Below the pieces are notes generated by a model. That model saw nothing but the letters and a program-made list of their open reading frames with translations, made no database searches and had not been told where the DNA came from. Both the position numbers and the translations under genes were made by a program. Source: JAIOPA01 sp964655175 (GTDB lineage: Bacteria; Eisenbacteria; RBG-16-71-46). From it: a DNA stretch of 6,042 nt. The stretch spans positions 1 to 6,042 of the forward strand of contig CAZZLY010000114.1 of NCBI GenBank assembly GCA_964655175.1, written 5' to 3'. This document shows, piece by piece, positions 1 to 5,750 of this stretch. How positions within the stretch are numbered: the stretch's first letter is position 1; each line of letters begins with the position of its first letter.

Positions 1-339
1 CTGCTGTTCACGACGCAGGGTGCACTGCCCCCGCCGCCGCCGCCCGCGCCCCCGGCCACGCCGACGCTGATCTCGCCGGCGGCCAACGCCACGAACATCT
101 CGCGCACGGCCGCGGTGTTCACCTGGTCGGCCTCGGCCAACGCCAGCAACTACCGCCTCCAGATCTCGACGGACAGCCGCTTCCGCACGCTGTCCTACGA
201 CAACCCGGCGCTCACCGGCACCACCGTGACGCTCTCGGGTCTGGCGAGCCGCACCCGCTACTACTGGCGTGTCAGCGCCTCGAACGCGGCGGGCTCCAGC
301 GCCTTCACCGCGGCCCGACAGCTCACGTCGGCGATCTGA
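1..339 (+). CDS. C-terminal end of a secreted protease-like protein: proline linker plus fibronectin-like domain (5' partial)
   Basis: The reading frame is open from the first base and ends at TGA 337-339, giving 112 visible residues. It starts with LLFTT, runs through a six-proline linker (about residues 10-15), and then forms a fibronectin type III-like domain (about residues 20-110) with the typical core WSAS, NYRLQIS, and RYYWRVSASNAAGSS. It aligns without gaps to the last 112 residues of the complete S8 protease at 557-2077, with 83 of 112 identical by hand count. The missing upstream part is therefore probably also a subtilisin-like protease, but that is inference because no catalytic residue lies in the window. 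An internal ATG at 115 is not a real start, since the linker homology begins well before it. Such C-terminal domains usually act in substrate or surface binding or as spacers in exported enzymes. A hairpin terminator follows 28 nt downstream. Confidence 0.85.
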   Translation: MLFTTQGALPPPPPPAPPATPTLISPAANATNISRTAAVFTWSASANASNYRLQISTDSRFRTLSYDNPALTGTTVTLSGLASRTRYYWRVSASNAAGSSAFTAARQLTSAI

Positions 340-366
340 TCCACGAATCCCCCCCGTGGAACGACC

Positions 367-404
367 AGGGCGGACCGGGCGACCGGTCCGCCCTTCGTCA
401 TTTT
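367..404 (+). terminator. Rho-independent-type terminator after the first protease-like gene
   Basis: A perfect 11-bp stem GGGCGGACCGG (368-378) pairs with CCGGTCCGCCC (383-393) around the four-base loop GCGA, which is a GNRA-type tetraloop. An extra A-T pair (367/394) can extend it. The 3' side is followed by a T-containing stretch (TTCGTCATTTT) rather than a clean T run. It begins 28 nt after the stop codon. The same stem recurs after the next gene. Confidence 0.8.
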
Positions 405-462
405 CCATGGGCCGATGCGCGAGAAGAGGCCCTCCGCCACTTGATCATGACAACCCATCTCG

Positions 463-492
463 TTGACAACTCCTTAAAGACCCGCCTAGCCT
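463..492 (+). promoter_or_regulatory. Candidate sigma-70-type promoter of the protease gene
   Basis: A perfect consensus -35 hexamer TTGACA lies at 463-468. An 18-bp spacer leads to TAGCCT at 487-492, which matches the -10 consensus at only three positions (TA and the final T). The start codon is 64 nt further on, leaving a 5' leader of roughly 55-60 nt. The site sits in the only non-coding stretch between the upstream terminator and the gene. The -35 is convincing and the -10 is weak. Confidence 0.4.
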
Positions 493-556
493 CCTGCTGC
501 CGCGCCGCCCCATCCGGAGCGCGGATCCCCTCACTCATCTCGCAGGAGGCATCTCG

Positions 557-2077
557 ATGAAGCGCCTCGCCATTCGCGCGGTTCTCGCGATCACCGCGCT
601 CGCGCTGTTCGCCGCCGGCTGCTCCAAGTCGCCCGCCAACCTCACGTCGCCCACCGCGGGTGGCGACGGGCTCGCGCCGATCCTCAAGGCGACGGGCAAA
701 GCGATCCCGGGCTCCTACATCGTGGTCTTCAAGGACGGTCAGACCGACGTGGACGGCATCGTCGGCCAGATGGCCAATCGCCACGGCTTCATGACGCGCG
801 CGCGCTTCCGCAGCGCCGTTCATGGCTTCGCGGCGCAGCTCTCCTCCGAGGCGCTCGGTCAGCTGCGTTCCGATCCGCGCGTGTCGTACATCGAGGAGAA
901 TCAGGAGTTCAAGGCGAGCGTCGTGCAGTCCCCGGCGACGTGGGGCCTCGATCGCCTCGATCAGACGAGCCTGCCGCTGACGAACAGCTACACCTACAAC
1001 GCCACCGGCGCGGGTGTGGATGCGTACATCATCGACACGGGCATCCGCCTCACGCACTCGGAGTTCGGTGGCCGCGCGGTGACGGGCTTTGACGCCATCA
1101 CCGCGGGCGGCACCGCGGCGGACGCCAACGGCCACGGCACGCACGTCGCCGGCACCGTCGGTGGGGCCACGTACGGTGTGGCCAAGGGCGTCAAGCTGAT
1201 CGCCGTGCGCGTGCTCGACGCGGCGGGTTCGGGCACCACGGCCGGCGTGATCTCCGGCATCGACTGGGTGACGGCGAACCACACCACCAACCCGGCCGTC
1301 GCCAACATGTCGCTCGGCGGTGGGCTCTCGGCGACGCTCGACGCCGCCGTGCGCAACTCGATCGCCGACGGTGTCGTGTACTGCGTCGCGGCCGGCAATT
1401 CGGCACTCAACGTGTCCACCTCGTCGCCCGCCGACGTGGCCGAGGCGATCACGGTGGCGGCCTCGGACGTCACCGACGCGTTCGCGAGCTTCTCCAACTT
1501 CGGTGCGGGCGTCGACATCATCGCGCCGGGCGTGAACATCACCTCGGCGTGGCTCACCACGGACGCCGCGACGAACACGATCTCGGGCACGTCCATGGCG
1601 ACGCCGCACGTCGCGGGTGCGGCCGCGCTGTACCTGGCCGCCAACCCGACCGCCACGCCGGCGGCCGTGCAGACCGCGCTCACCGCGGCCGCGACGCTCA
1701 ACAAGATCACCGGCGTGCCCACGGGCACGGTGAACAAGCTCCTGTTCACGACCGCCGGTGCGACGCCCCCGCCGCCGCCGCCCTCGGCCCCGGCGACGCC
1801 GACGCTGATCTCGCCGGCCAACGGTGCGACGGGCATCTCGCGCACCGCCGCCGTGCTGTCGTGGTCGGCCTCCACGGGTGCGACGAACTACCGCCTCCAG
1901 GTTTCGACGGTCTCCACGTTCGCGAGCACGGTGTACGACAACGCCGCGCTCACGGGCACCTCGATCACGCTCTCGGGGCTGGGCAGCCGCATCCGCTACT
2001 ACTGGCGTGTGAGCGCCTCGAACGCGGCGGGCTCGAGCGCGTTCTCGGCCTCGCGCAACTTCACGTCGGCGCGCTGA
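557..2077 (+). CDS. S8 family (subtilisin/proteinase K-like) serine protease, lipoprotein precursor with I9 propeptide and C-terminal FN3-like domain
   Basis: This is an exported serine endopeptidase of 506 aa. Residues 1-21 form a signal peptide (MKRLAIR, then a hydrophobic run) ending in AAGC, so Cys22 is a likely lipidation site; the -3 position is Ala rather than the usual Leu. Residues about 52-118 match the inhibitor I9 propeptide (GSYIVVFKDG, then DPRVSYIEENQEF). The catalytic domain starts near the proteinase-K-like WGLDRLDQ (129-136) and carries Asp160 (IIDTG), His193 (NGHGTHVAG), oxyanion Asn281 (AAGNS) and nucleophile Ser346 (GTSMATPHVAG), so it looks active. A six-proline linker (404-409) and a fibronectin-like domain (about 414-504) follow. 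AGGAGG at 544-549, 7 nt before the ATG, fixes the start. The gene upstream ends in the same linker and domain, so this is one of a tandem pair. Substrate is unknown; extracellular protein degradation is the default expectation. Confidence 0.95.
   Translation: MKRLAIRAVLAITALALFAAGCSKSPANLTSPTAGGDGLAPILKATGKAIPGSYIVVFKDGQTDVDGIVGQMANRHGFMTRARFRSAVHGFAAQLSSEALGQLRSDPRVSYIEENQEFKASVVQSPATWGLDRLDQTSLPLTNSYTYNATGAGVDAYIIDTGIRLTHSEFGGRAVTGFDAITAGGTAADANGHGTHVAGTVGGATYGVAKGVKLIAVRVLDAAGSGTTAGVISGIDWVTANHTTNPAVANMSLGGGLSATLDAAVRNSIADGVVYCVAAGNSALNVSTSSPADVAEAITVAASDVTDAFASFSNFGAGVDIIAPGVNITSAWLTTDAATNTISGTSMATPHVAGAAALYLAANPTATPAAVQTALTAAATLNKITGVPTGTVNKLLFTTAGATPPPPPPSAPATPTLISPANGATGISRTAAVLSWSASTGATNYRLQVSTVSTFASTVYDNAALTGTSITLSGLGSRIRYYWRVSASNAAGSSAFSASRNFTSAR
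1739..2077 (+). repeat. Second copy of a 339-nt linker plus FN3-like module, also present at 1-339
   Basis: The last 339 nt of the complete protease gene correspond codon for codon, without gaps, to positions 1-339. The two copies share long identical blocks at the DNA level, for example the six-proline codons and the segment coding YYWRVSASNAAGSS. Protein identity is about 74 percent by hand count. Differences concentrate in one domain strand (residues 58-69 of the module). This is divergence between paralogues rather than a recent exact duplication. Confidence 0.85.
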
Positions 2078-2097
2078 CGTCCCTCGCTTCACGCACG

Positions 2098-2127
2098 AAG
2101 GGCGGACCGGTCATCCGGTCCGCCCTT
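2098..2127. terminator. Shared bidirectional terminator between convergent protease and DinB-family genes
   Basis: AAGGGCGGACCGG (2098-2110) pairs perfectly with CCGGTCCGCCCTT (2115-2127) around a TCAT loop, giving a 13-bp stem. It lies 20 nt after the protease stop and 23 nt past the DinB stop on the other strand. Because the stem has AA at one end and TT at the other, it reads as a hairpin followed by T residues from either side. The 11-bp core is identical to the terminator at 368-393, with a different loop. Confidence 0.8.
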
Positions 2128-2150
2128 CGGCGTTCCTCCTCGCTAAGCGC

Positions 2151-2654
2151 TCAGCAACGCGGCGCGTGCCCCAGTCCGGGCGCGTTGTGCTCGAAGTCCC
2201 ACACCATCGGCGGCTCGACGCCCTGCTGGCGCAGGTAGCAGTAGAGCTGGCCGCGATGATGCAGGAACTCGTCCGGGATCATCGAGATCATGACCCCGCC
2301 CGGCATGGCGCCCCACGGGGCCGACACGGGCGCGGCCAACTGCGCATCGGTGGCCTTCTGGAACGCGGCGTCCGCGGCGCGCCAGCTCTCCTCCATGTAG
2401 GCGAGCAGGTCGGCCTTGGTCTGGACGCGCGCCTGCGCAGGCTTCTCGTCCATCGTGACCGCACCGGCGAGCACGCTCTCGGCCGCCGCACGCACGAACG
2501 CGTACATGTGCACGACGAGCTCGCGGGCGCTGCGCATGCCCTGGATGGGATGCGCGTTGACCTGTTCGTCCGACAACGCCTGCACGCAACGCAGCGCGAT
2601 GCCGTGACGCATGCGGTTCATGTCCCACGCGGGGACGAGGGCGGCCTTGTTCAT
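2151..2654 (-). CDS. DinB superfamily protein (four-helix-bundle, putative metal-dependent enzyme)
   Basis: A 167-aa protein of the DinB/YfiT-like fold, the family that includes damage-inducible DinB of Bacillus and thiol-dependent S-transferases. It is unrelated to E. coli DNA polymerase IV. Visible family features are a His at the end of helix 2 (His49 in ELVVHMY) and the C-terminal signature LHHRGQLYCYLRQQGVEPP (His132, His133, Gln136), followed by WDFEHNAP. Many relatives have a third metal-binding His four residues before the HRGQ His; here that position is Glu129 (DEFLHHRGQ). The start codon at 2654 is preceded by GAGGAG (2665-2670, read on the minus strand) at 10 nt. The protein appears cytoplasmic, with no signal peptide. 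It lies downstream of the DUF2892 gene on the same strand, separated by 111 nt containing hairpins, so co-transcription is possible. Substrate cannot be predicted. Confidence 0.9.
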   Translation of the reverse strand: MNKAALVPAWDMNRMRHGIALRCVQALSDEQVNAHPIQGMRSARELVVHMYAFVRAAAESVLAGAVTMDEKPAQARVQTKADLLAYMEESWRAADAAFQKATDAQLAAPVSAPWGAMPGGVMISMIPDEFLHHRGQLYCYLRQQGVEPPMVWDFEHNAPGLGHAPRC

Positions 2655-2689
2655 GGGCTCGATGCTCCTCGGGGGATGGGTGAGGGTGA

Positions 2690-2748
2690 CCCGCCCATGC
2701 GAACGGGCGGGAGTCGGCGGCCGATGCTGCCCCGCCTCCTCCCGCCCG
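2690..2748 (-). terminator. GC-rich inverted repeats downstream of the DUF2892 gene: terminator or attenuator-like structure
   Basis: CGGGCGGGAG (2704-2713) is perfectly complementary to CTCCCGCCCG (2739-2748), giving a 10-bp stem with a 25-nt loop that itself holds a short TCGG/CCGA hairpin. A third segment, CCCGCCC (2690-2696), can instead pair with GGGCGGG (2705-2711) around an 8-nt loop. Read on the minus strand, the large stem begins 17 nt after the DUF2892 stop and the small one ends 19 nt before the DinB ribosome-binding site. No T run follows either stem, so termination efficiency is uncertain. Confidence 0.5.
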
Positions 2749-2765
2749 TCAACGACCGTGCCGGG

Positions 2766-2957
2766 TCAGCTCTTCTTGACGCTGCAGCTCGACAGACCGA
2801 ACGGCAGATAGAGCGGGCACCAGCGCAGCGTCGCGGTGAACAGCGGGATCGCGCCGAGCGCGCCCCACCACGAACGGTTCATCACGCCCCACGCGATTAG
2901 CCCGAGTCCCACGACGACACGGACGATGCGATCGACGCTGCCGACGTTGTGAACCAT
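2766..2957 (-). CDS. DUF2892 family small inner-membrane protein (YgaP-like transmembrane domain)
   Basis: A 63-aa protein beginning MVHNVGSVDRIVRVVVG, the typical N-terminus of DUF2892 proteins (NVGxxDRxxRxxxG). Two hydrophobic segments (about residues 11-26 and 30-45) are separated by a short MNRSWW turn. The second is followed by the family's conserved CPLY motif (Cys47) and a second Cys near the end (Cys58). DUF2892 occurs alone or as the membrane tail of rhodanese proteins such as YgaP; its biochemical role is not established. The frame stays open upstream to a start near 3155, but the family-conserved N-terminus and a GGAGGT just before the ATG at 2957 support this short form. It is divergent from the hydroxylase operon and upstream of the DinB-family gene. 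Confidence 0.9.
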   Translation of the reverse strand: MVHNVGSVDRIVRVVVGLGLIAWGVMNRSWWGALGAIPLFTATLRWCPLYLPFGLSSCSVKKS

Positions 2958-2961
2958 GACG

Positions 2962-2967
2962 ACCTCC
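2962..2967 (-). promoter_or_regulatory. Ribosome-binding site deciding the DUF2892 start
   Basis: ACCTCC on the plus strand reads GGAGGT on the minus strand, 4 nt before the ATG at 2957-2955. The spacing is slightly short, but the match is near perfect and rules against the longer upstream start. Confidence 0.7.
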
Positions 2968-3136
2968 GGTTCGATTCGAGCAAGCCCATGCGGACCGCGA
3001 CACGCCTCGCCACGGCTCGCGCCGATGGATTGCGTCGGCCCCGCCCCGAGCGACACGGCCGGGAGGGACTCACGGGAGCGCTCAGCGACGCCCCGCCGCC
3101 TCCGCCCTTGGGAGAGCCTACGCCGCACGTCGAATA

Positions 3137-3172
3137 GCGGCAATCCGCCCCCCATGCGCTATGCTGCGCGGA
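3137..3172 (+). promoter_or_regulatory. Candidate promoter giving a leaderless hydroxylase transcript
   Basis: TATGCT at 3160-3165 resembles a -10 element (four of six consensus positions). It lies six bases before the ATG at 3172, so the expected transcription start falls on or next to the start codon. Seventeen bases upstream of it, GCGGCA (3137-3142) matches the -35 consensus at three positions. No Shine-Dalgarno sequence precedes either possible ATG (3154 or 3172), unlike every other complete gene in the window. Together these suggest a leaderless mRNA; the evidence is pattern-based only. Confidence 0.4.
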
Positions 3173-5301
3173 TGAACTCCGTCGGCACGAACACACCGCG
3201 CAAGGAAGGGCTGGCGCGCGCCACCGGCGCCGCCCGCTATCTGGACGACCTCACGTTCCCCGGCATGCTGCACGGCCGCACGATCCGCTCCACGATCGCG
3301 AAGGGCCGCGTCACCGGCGTATCGCTGGACTTCGACACGACCGGGTTCACGATCGTGGACCATCGCGACGTCCCGGGTCAGAACGTCATCGCACTCATCC
3401 AGCCCGACCAGCCCGCGCTGGTGGTCGAGCAGGTGAACCACCCGGCCGAGCCCATCCTGCTGCTCGCGCACGAGGACCGCGACGTGTTGTCGCGTGCGAA
3501 GGTCGCGATCACCTACGAGACCGAGACGCCCGTGTTCGACCCCACCGTGTCCGAGCACGTCTTCAAGCACATCACGATCGAGAAGGGCAATCTCGCGCGC
3601 GGCTTCGAGCGCGCCGAGACGATCCTCGAGGGCACGTACACGACGGGCGCCCAGGAGCACGTGTACATCGAGACGAACGGCGTCATCGCGGTGCCCGAGC
3701 CCGAGGGCCGCATGACGCTGTACGGCTCGCTGCAGTGCCCGTACTACGTACTCAAGGCGCTCAAGGCACTGCTCGGGGACGCCGTGCGCGACGTTCGCGT
3801 GGTGCAGACCGAGACCGGCGGCGGGTTCGGCGGCAAGGAGGACTACCCCTCGGTCATCGCGGCGCACGCCTGTCTGCTCGCGCTCAAGAGCGGCCGCCCG
3901 GTCAAGATCGTGTACGACCGCGTCGAGGACATGCAGGCCACGACCAAGCGCCATCCCGCGATCGTGAAGCACCGCACCGGCGTGACGCGCGACGGCCGCC
4001 TGACCGCGATGGAGATCGACGTCATCATGGACGGCGGCGCGTACTGCACGCTGTCGCCGGTCGTGCTGTCGCGCGGCACCATCCACGCGGCGGGCCCGTA
4101 CCGCTGCGCGAACACGCGCATCACCGCGCGCGCCGTGCGCACGAACACGCCCCCCAATGGCGCGTTCCGCGGCTTCGGCGCACCGCAGACGCTGTTCGCG
4201 GTCGAGGTGCACATGGATCGCATCGCCGAGGCGTTGGGGCTCGATCCGGTCACGCTGCGACTGCGCAACGCGCTCAAGCCCGGCGACACCACCGCCACGG
4301 GACAGAAGCTGGGCGAGGACTCGAGCGCGATCGCGGTGCTGCGCGAGGCGGTGAAGCGCTCGGGCTTCAAGCGCAAGCGCGCCAAGTACGCCGGCACGGG
4401 CAAGGGCATCGGCCTGTCGCTGTTCCTGCACGGCGCGGGCTTCACGGGCAGCGGCGAGGTCATGCTGGGCTCGCGCGCCGGGCTCGAGACCACGCCCACC
4501 GGGGTGCGCGTGCTGGTCGCCAACACCGAGATCGGCCAGGGCACGCGCACGATGCTGGCGCAGATCGTCGCCGACGCGGTCGGCATCCCCTACGAACAGG
4601 TCGAAGTGGCCGACGCCGACACCTCGCAGGTGCCGGACTCCGGCCCCACGGTCGCATCGCGCACGTGCATGGTCGTGGGCGGCATCCTCACGCGCTGCGC
4701 CCGCAAGCTGCGCGAGCAGCTGGGCGATCGCACGCCCGCCGAGCATCACGCGCAGCACGGTCGCCTGCACGTCGAGGAGCCGTACGAGGCGCCCACGGGT
4801 CGCAAGTGGGACGACGCGACCTATCGCGGCGACGCCTACGCCACCTACGCGTGGGGCTGCGACGTGGCCGAGATCGAGCTCGACCCGGTCACGAGCGAGG
4901 CGCGCGTGACGCGCTTCACCGCGGTGCAGGAGTTCGGCCGCCCCATCCATCCCGCCATGGCGCGCGGCCAGATCGAGGGCGGCTCGGCGCAGGGACTGGG
5001 CTGGGCGCTGCTCGAGAACGTCGTCATGCGCGACGGCGTGATGGCCAACGCGCAGCTGACCAACTACGTCATCCCGACCACGCTCGACACGCCGCCCATG
5101 GACGTGGTGATGCTCGAGAACCACTACCCCGGCGGACCGTTCGGCGCGAAGGGCCTGGGCGAGCTGCCCATGGACGGCCCCGCGCCCGCGGTCGTCAACG
5201 CCATCCGTCACGCGGGCCTCGACGTGCGCTCGATCCCCGCGACGCCCGAGGTCCTCGCCCGCGCGCCGCAACTCGTGCGCGCGCCCCAGGAGAACGCATG
5301 A
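3172..5301 (+). CDS. Xanthine dehydrogenase family protein, molybdopterin-binding (large) subunit
   Basis: The 709-aa catalytic subunit of a molybdenum hydroxylase, a cytoplasmic enzyme that inserts oxygen from water into purines or other heterocycles. The N-terminal part (about residues 8-118) is the a/b hammerhead domain (PRKEGLARATGAARYLDDL). The rest is the two-part Mo-binding domain with GGGFGGKE (216-223), GAFRGFGAPQ (330-339), TEIGQGTRT (452-460), and GAKGLGELP (658-666). Compared with bovine xanthine oxidase as I recall it, Gln188, Glu223, Arg301, Arg333, Phe335 and the base Glu664 correspond to Gln767, Glu802, Arg880, Arg912, Phe914 and Glu1261. The spacings among the first five are identical, which favours a purine substrate. 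The CO-dehydrogenase active-site loop is absent. The start at 3172 is chosen because homology begins directly after it and a -10-like box precedes it; ATG 3154 is the alternative. It overlaps the next gene by ATGA. Confidence 0.93.
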   Translation: MNSVGTNTPRKEGLARATGAARYLDDLTFPGMLHGRTIRSTIAKGRVTGVSLDFDTTGFTIVDHRDVPGQNVIALIQPDQPALVVEQVNHPAEPILLLAHEDRDVLSRAKVAITYETETPVFDPTVSEHVFKHITIEKGNLARGFERAETILEGTYTTGAQEHVYIETNGVIAVPEPEGRMTLYGSLQCPYYVLKALKALLGDAVRDVRVVQTETGGGFGGKEDYPSVIAAHACLLALKSGRPVKIVYDRVEDMQATTKRHPAIVKHRTGVTRDGRLTAMEIDVIMDGGAYCTLSPVVLSRGTIHAAGPYRCANTRITARAVRTNTPPNGAFRGFGAPQTLFAVEVHMDRIAEALGLDPVTLRLRNALKPGDTTATGQKLGEDSSAIAVLREAVKRSGFKRKRAKYAGTGKGIGLSLFLHGAGFTGSGEVMLGSRAGLETTPTGVRVLVANTEIGQGTRTMLAQIVADAVGIPYEQVEVADADTSQVPDSGPTVASRTCMVVGGILTRCARKLREQLGDRTPAEHHAQHGRLHVEEPYEAPTGRKWDDATYRGDAYATYAWGCDVAEIELDPVTSEARVTRFTAVQEFGRPIHPAMARGQIEGGSAQGLGWALLENVVMRDGVMANAQLTNYVIPTTLDTPPMDVVMLENHYPGGPFGAKGLGELPMDGPAPAVVNAIRHAGLDVRSIPATPEVLARAPQLVRAPQENA
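5288..5293 (+). promoter_or_regulatory. Ribosome-binding site of the 2Fe-2S subunit inside the large-subunit gene
   Basis: AGGAGA lies within the last codons of the large-subunit gene, 4 nt before ATG 5298. It supports that start, which gives the normal ferredoxin N-terminus, over the open frame extending far upstream. It also fits translational coupling through the ATGA overlap. Confidence 0.7.
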
Positions 5302-5750
5302 AGCTCACCGTGAACGGCACGCCCCACGTGGTCGAGGCGCATCCGCTCAAGCGTCTGCTCGACGTGCTGCGCCAGGACTGCGGCCTGACGGGCACCAAGG
5401 AAGGCTGTGGCGAGGGCGAATGCGGCGCGTGCACCGTGCTCATGAACGGCGAGCCCGTGTGCGCCTGTCTCGTCCCCGCCGTGCAGGCCGAGGGCGCGGA
5501 GCTGGTGACCATCGAAGGTCTGGGCGGCGAACATCCGCTGCAGCGCGCCATGCTGCGCGAGGTCGGAGCGCAGTGCGGCATCTGCACGCCGGGCGTGGTG
5601 CTCGCCGCGCTCGCCCTCGTCGAATCGCCCAAGCGCCCCACGCTCGCCAAGGTGCGCGAGTCGCTCGCGGGCAATCTGTGCCGCTGCACGGGCTACGAGG
5701 CCATCCATCGCGCCGTGCTCGCCGCACACGCCGAGAGGCACCCGTCGTGA
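5298..5750 (+). CDS. (2Fe-2S)-binding subunit of the xanthine dehydrogenase-type hydroxylase
   Basis: The 150-aa electron-transfer subunit, carrying electrons from the molybdenum centre to the FAD subunit through two clusters. The N-terminal plant-ferredoxin-like domain has Cys37, Cys42, Cys45 and Cys57 (C-x4-C-x2-C-x11-C, GCGEGECGACTVLMNG...). The C-terminal helical domain has Cys93 and Cys96 (QCGICTPG) and Cys128 and Cys130 (NLCRCTGYEAI). All eight cluster ligands are present, and the length is normal for the family. One extra Cys (Cys55) sits two residues before Cys57, at a position that is often Asn. The ATG overlaps the large-subunit stop (ATGA) and the stop overlaps the next start (GTGA), so the three genes are translationally coupled in one operon. 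No twin-arginine signal is seen, so the enzyme should stay in the cytoplasm. Confidence 0.96.
   Translation: MKLTVNGTPHVVEAHPLKRLLDVLRQDCGLTGTKEGCGEGECGACTVLMNGEPVCACLVPAVQAEGAELVTIEGLGGEHPLQRAMLREVGAQCGICTPGVVLAALALVESPKRPTLAKVRESLAGNLCRCTGYEAIHRAVLAAHAERHPS
5733..5738 (+). promoter_or_regulatory. Ribosome-binding site supporting the GTG start of the FAD subunit
   Basis: GAGAGG lies 8 nt before GTG 5747, inside the end of the 2Fe-2S gene. The spacing is normal for 5747 and too long (17 nt) for the next in-frame GTG at 5756. Confidence 0.6.

Noticed and set aside
29..52. CCG-rich tract (also at 1766-1784) as a microsatellite or phase-variable repeat
   Set aside because: It codes for an in-frame proline linker of the same six-residue length in both paralogues, with mixed proline codons, so it does not look like a slippage tract.
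398..2092. 564-aa open frame on the minus strand across the protease gene
   Set aside because: Composition is dominated by Arg, Gly and Ala with no recognisable domain, and it is the antisense of a gene with a complete catalytic motif set; it reflects high GC.
2142..2155. Imperfect palindrome GCTAAGCGCTCAGC at the DinB stop codon
   Set aside because: Short, with a mismatch and no loop, and it overlaps coding sequence; likely chance.
2166..2900. 244-aa plus-strand open frame over the DinB and DUF2892 genes
   Set aside because: Shadow of two minus-strand genes with clear family signatures; no ribosome-binding site or domain.
2956..3171. N-terminal extension of the large subunit beginning at 2956
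   Set aside because: The extra residues are low-complexity and unlike the family, and they overlap the start of the divergent DUF2892 gene. Hydroxylase homology begins just after 3172.
3118..5271. 717-aa open frame antisense to the hydroxylase large subunit
   Set aside because: Arg/Ala/Gly/Val-rich with no domain; the plus-strand frame carries all conserved motifs.
3735..5297. Upstream extension of the 2Fe-2S subunit frame
   Set aside because: The frame is open by chance inside the large-subunit gene; homology, the AGGAGA and the ATGA overlap place the start at 5298.
3172..5750. Carbon monoxide dehydrogenase (CoxL/CoxS) assignment
   Set aside because: The active-site loop is GAFRGFGAPQ, not the AYxCSFR or AYRGAGR type of CO dehydrogenases, and purine-type Glu and Arg residues are present.
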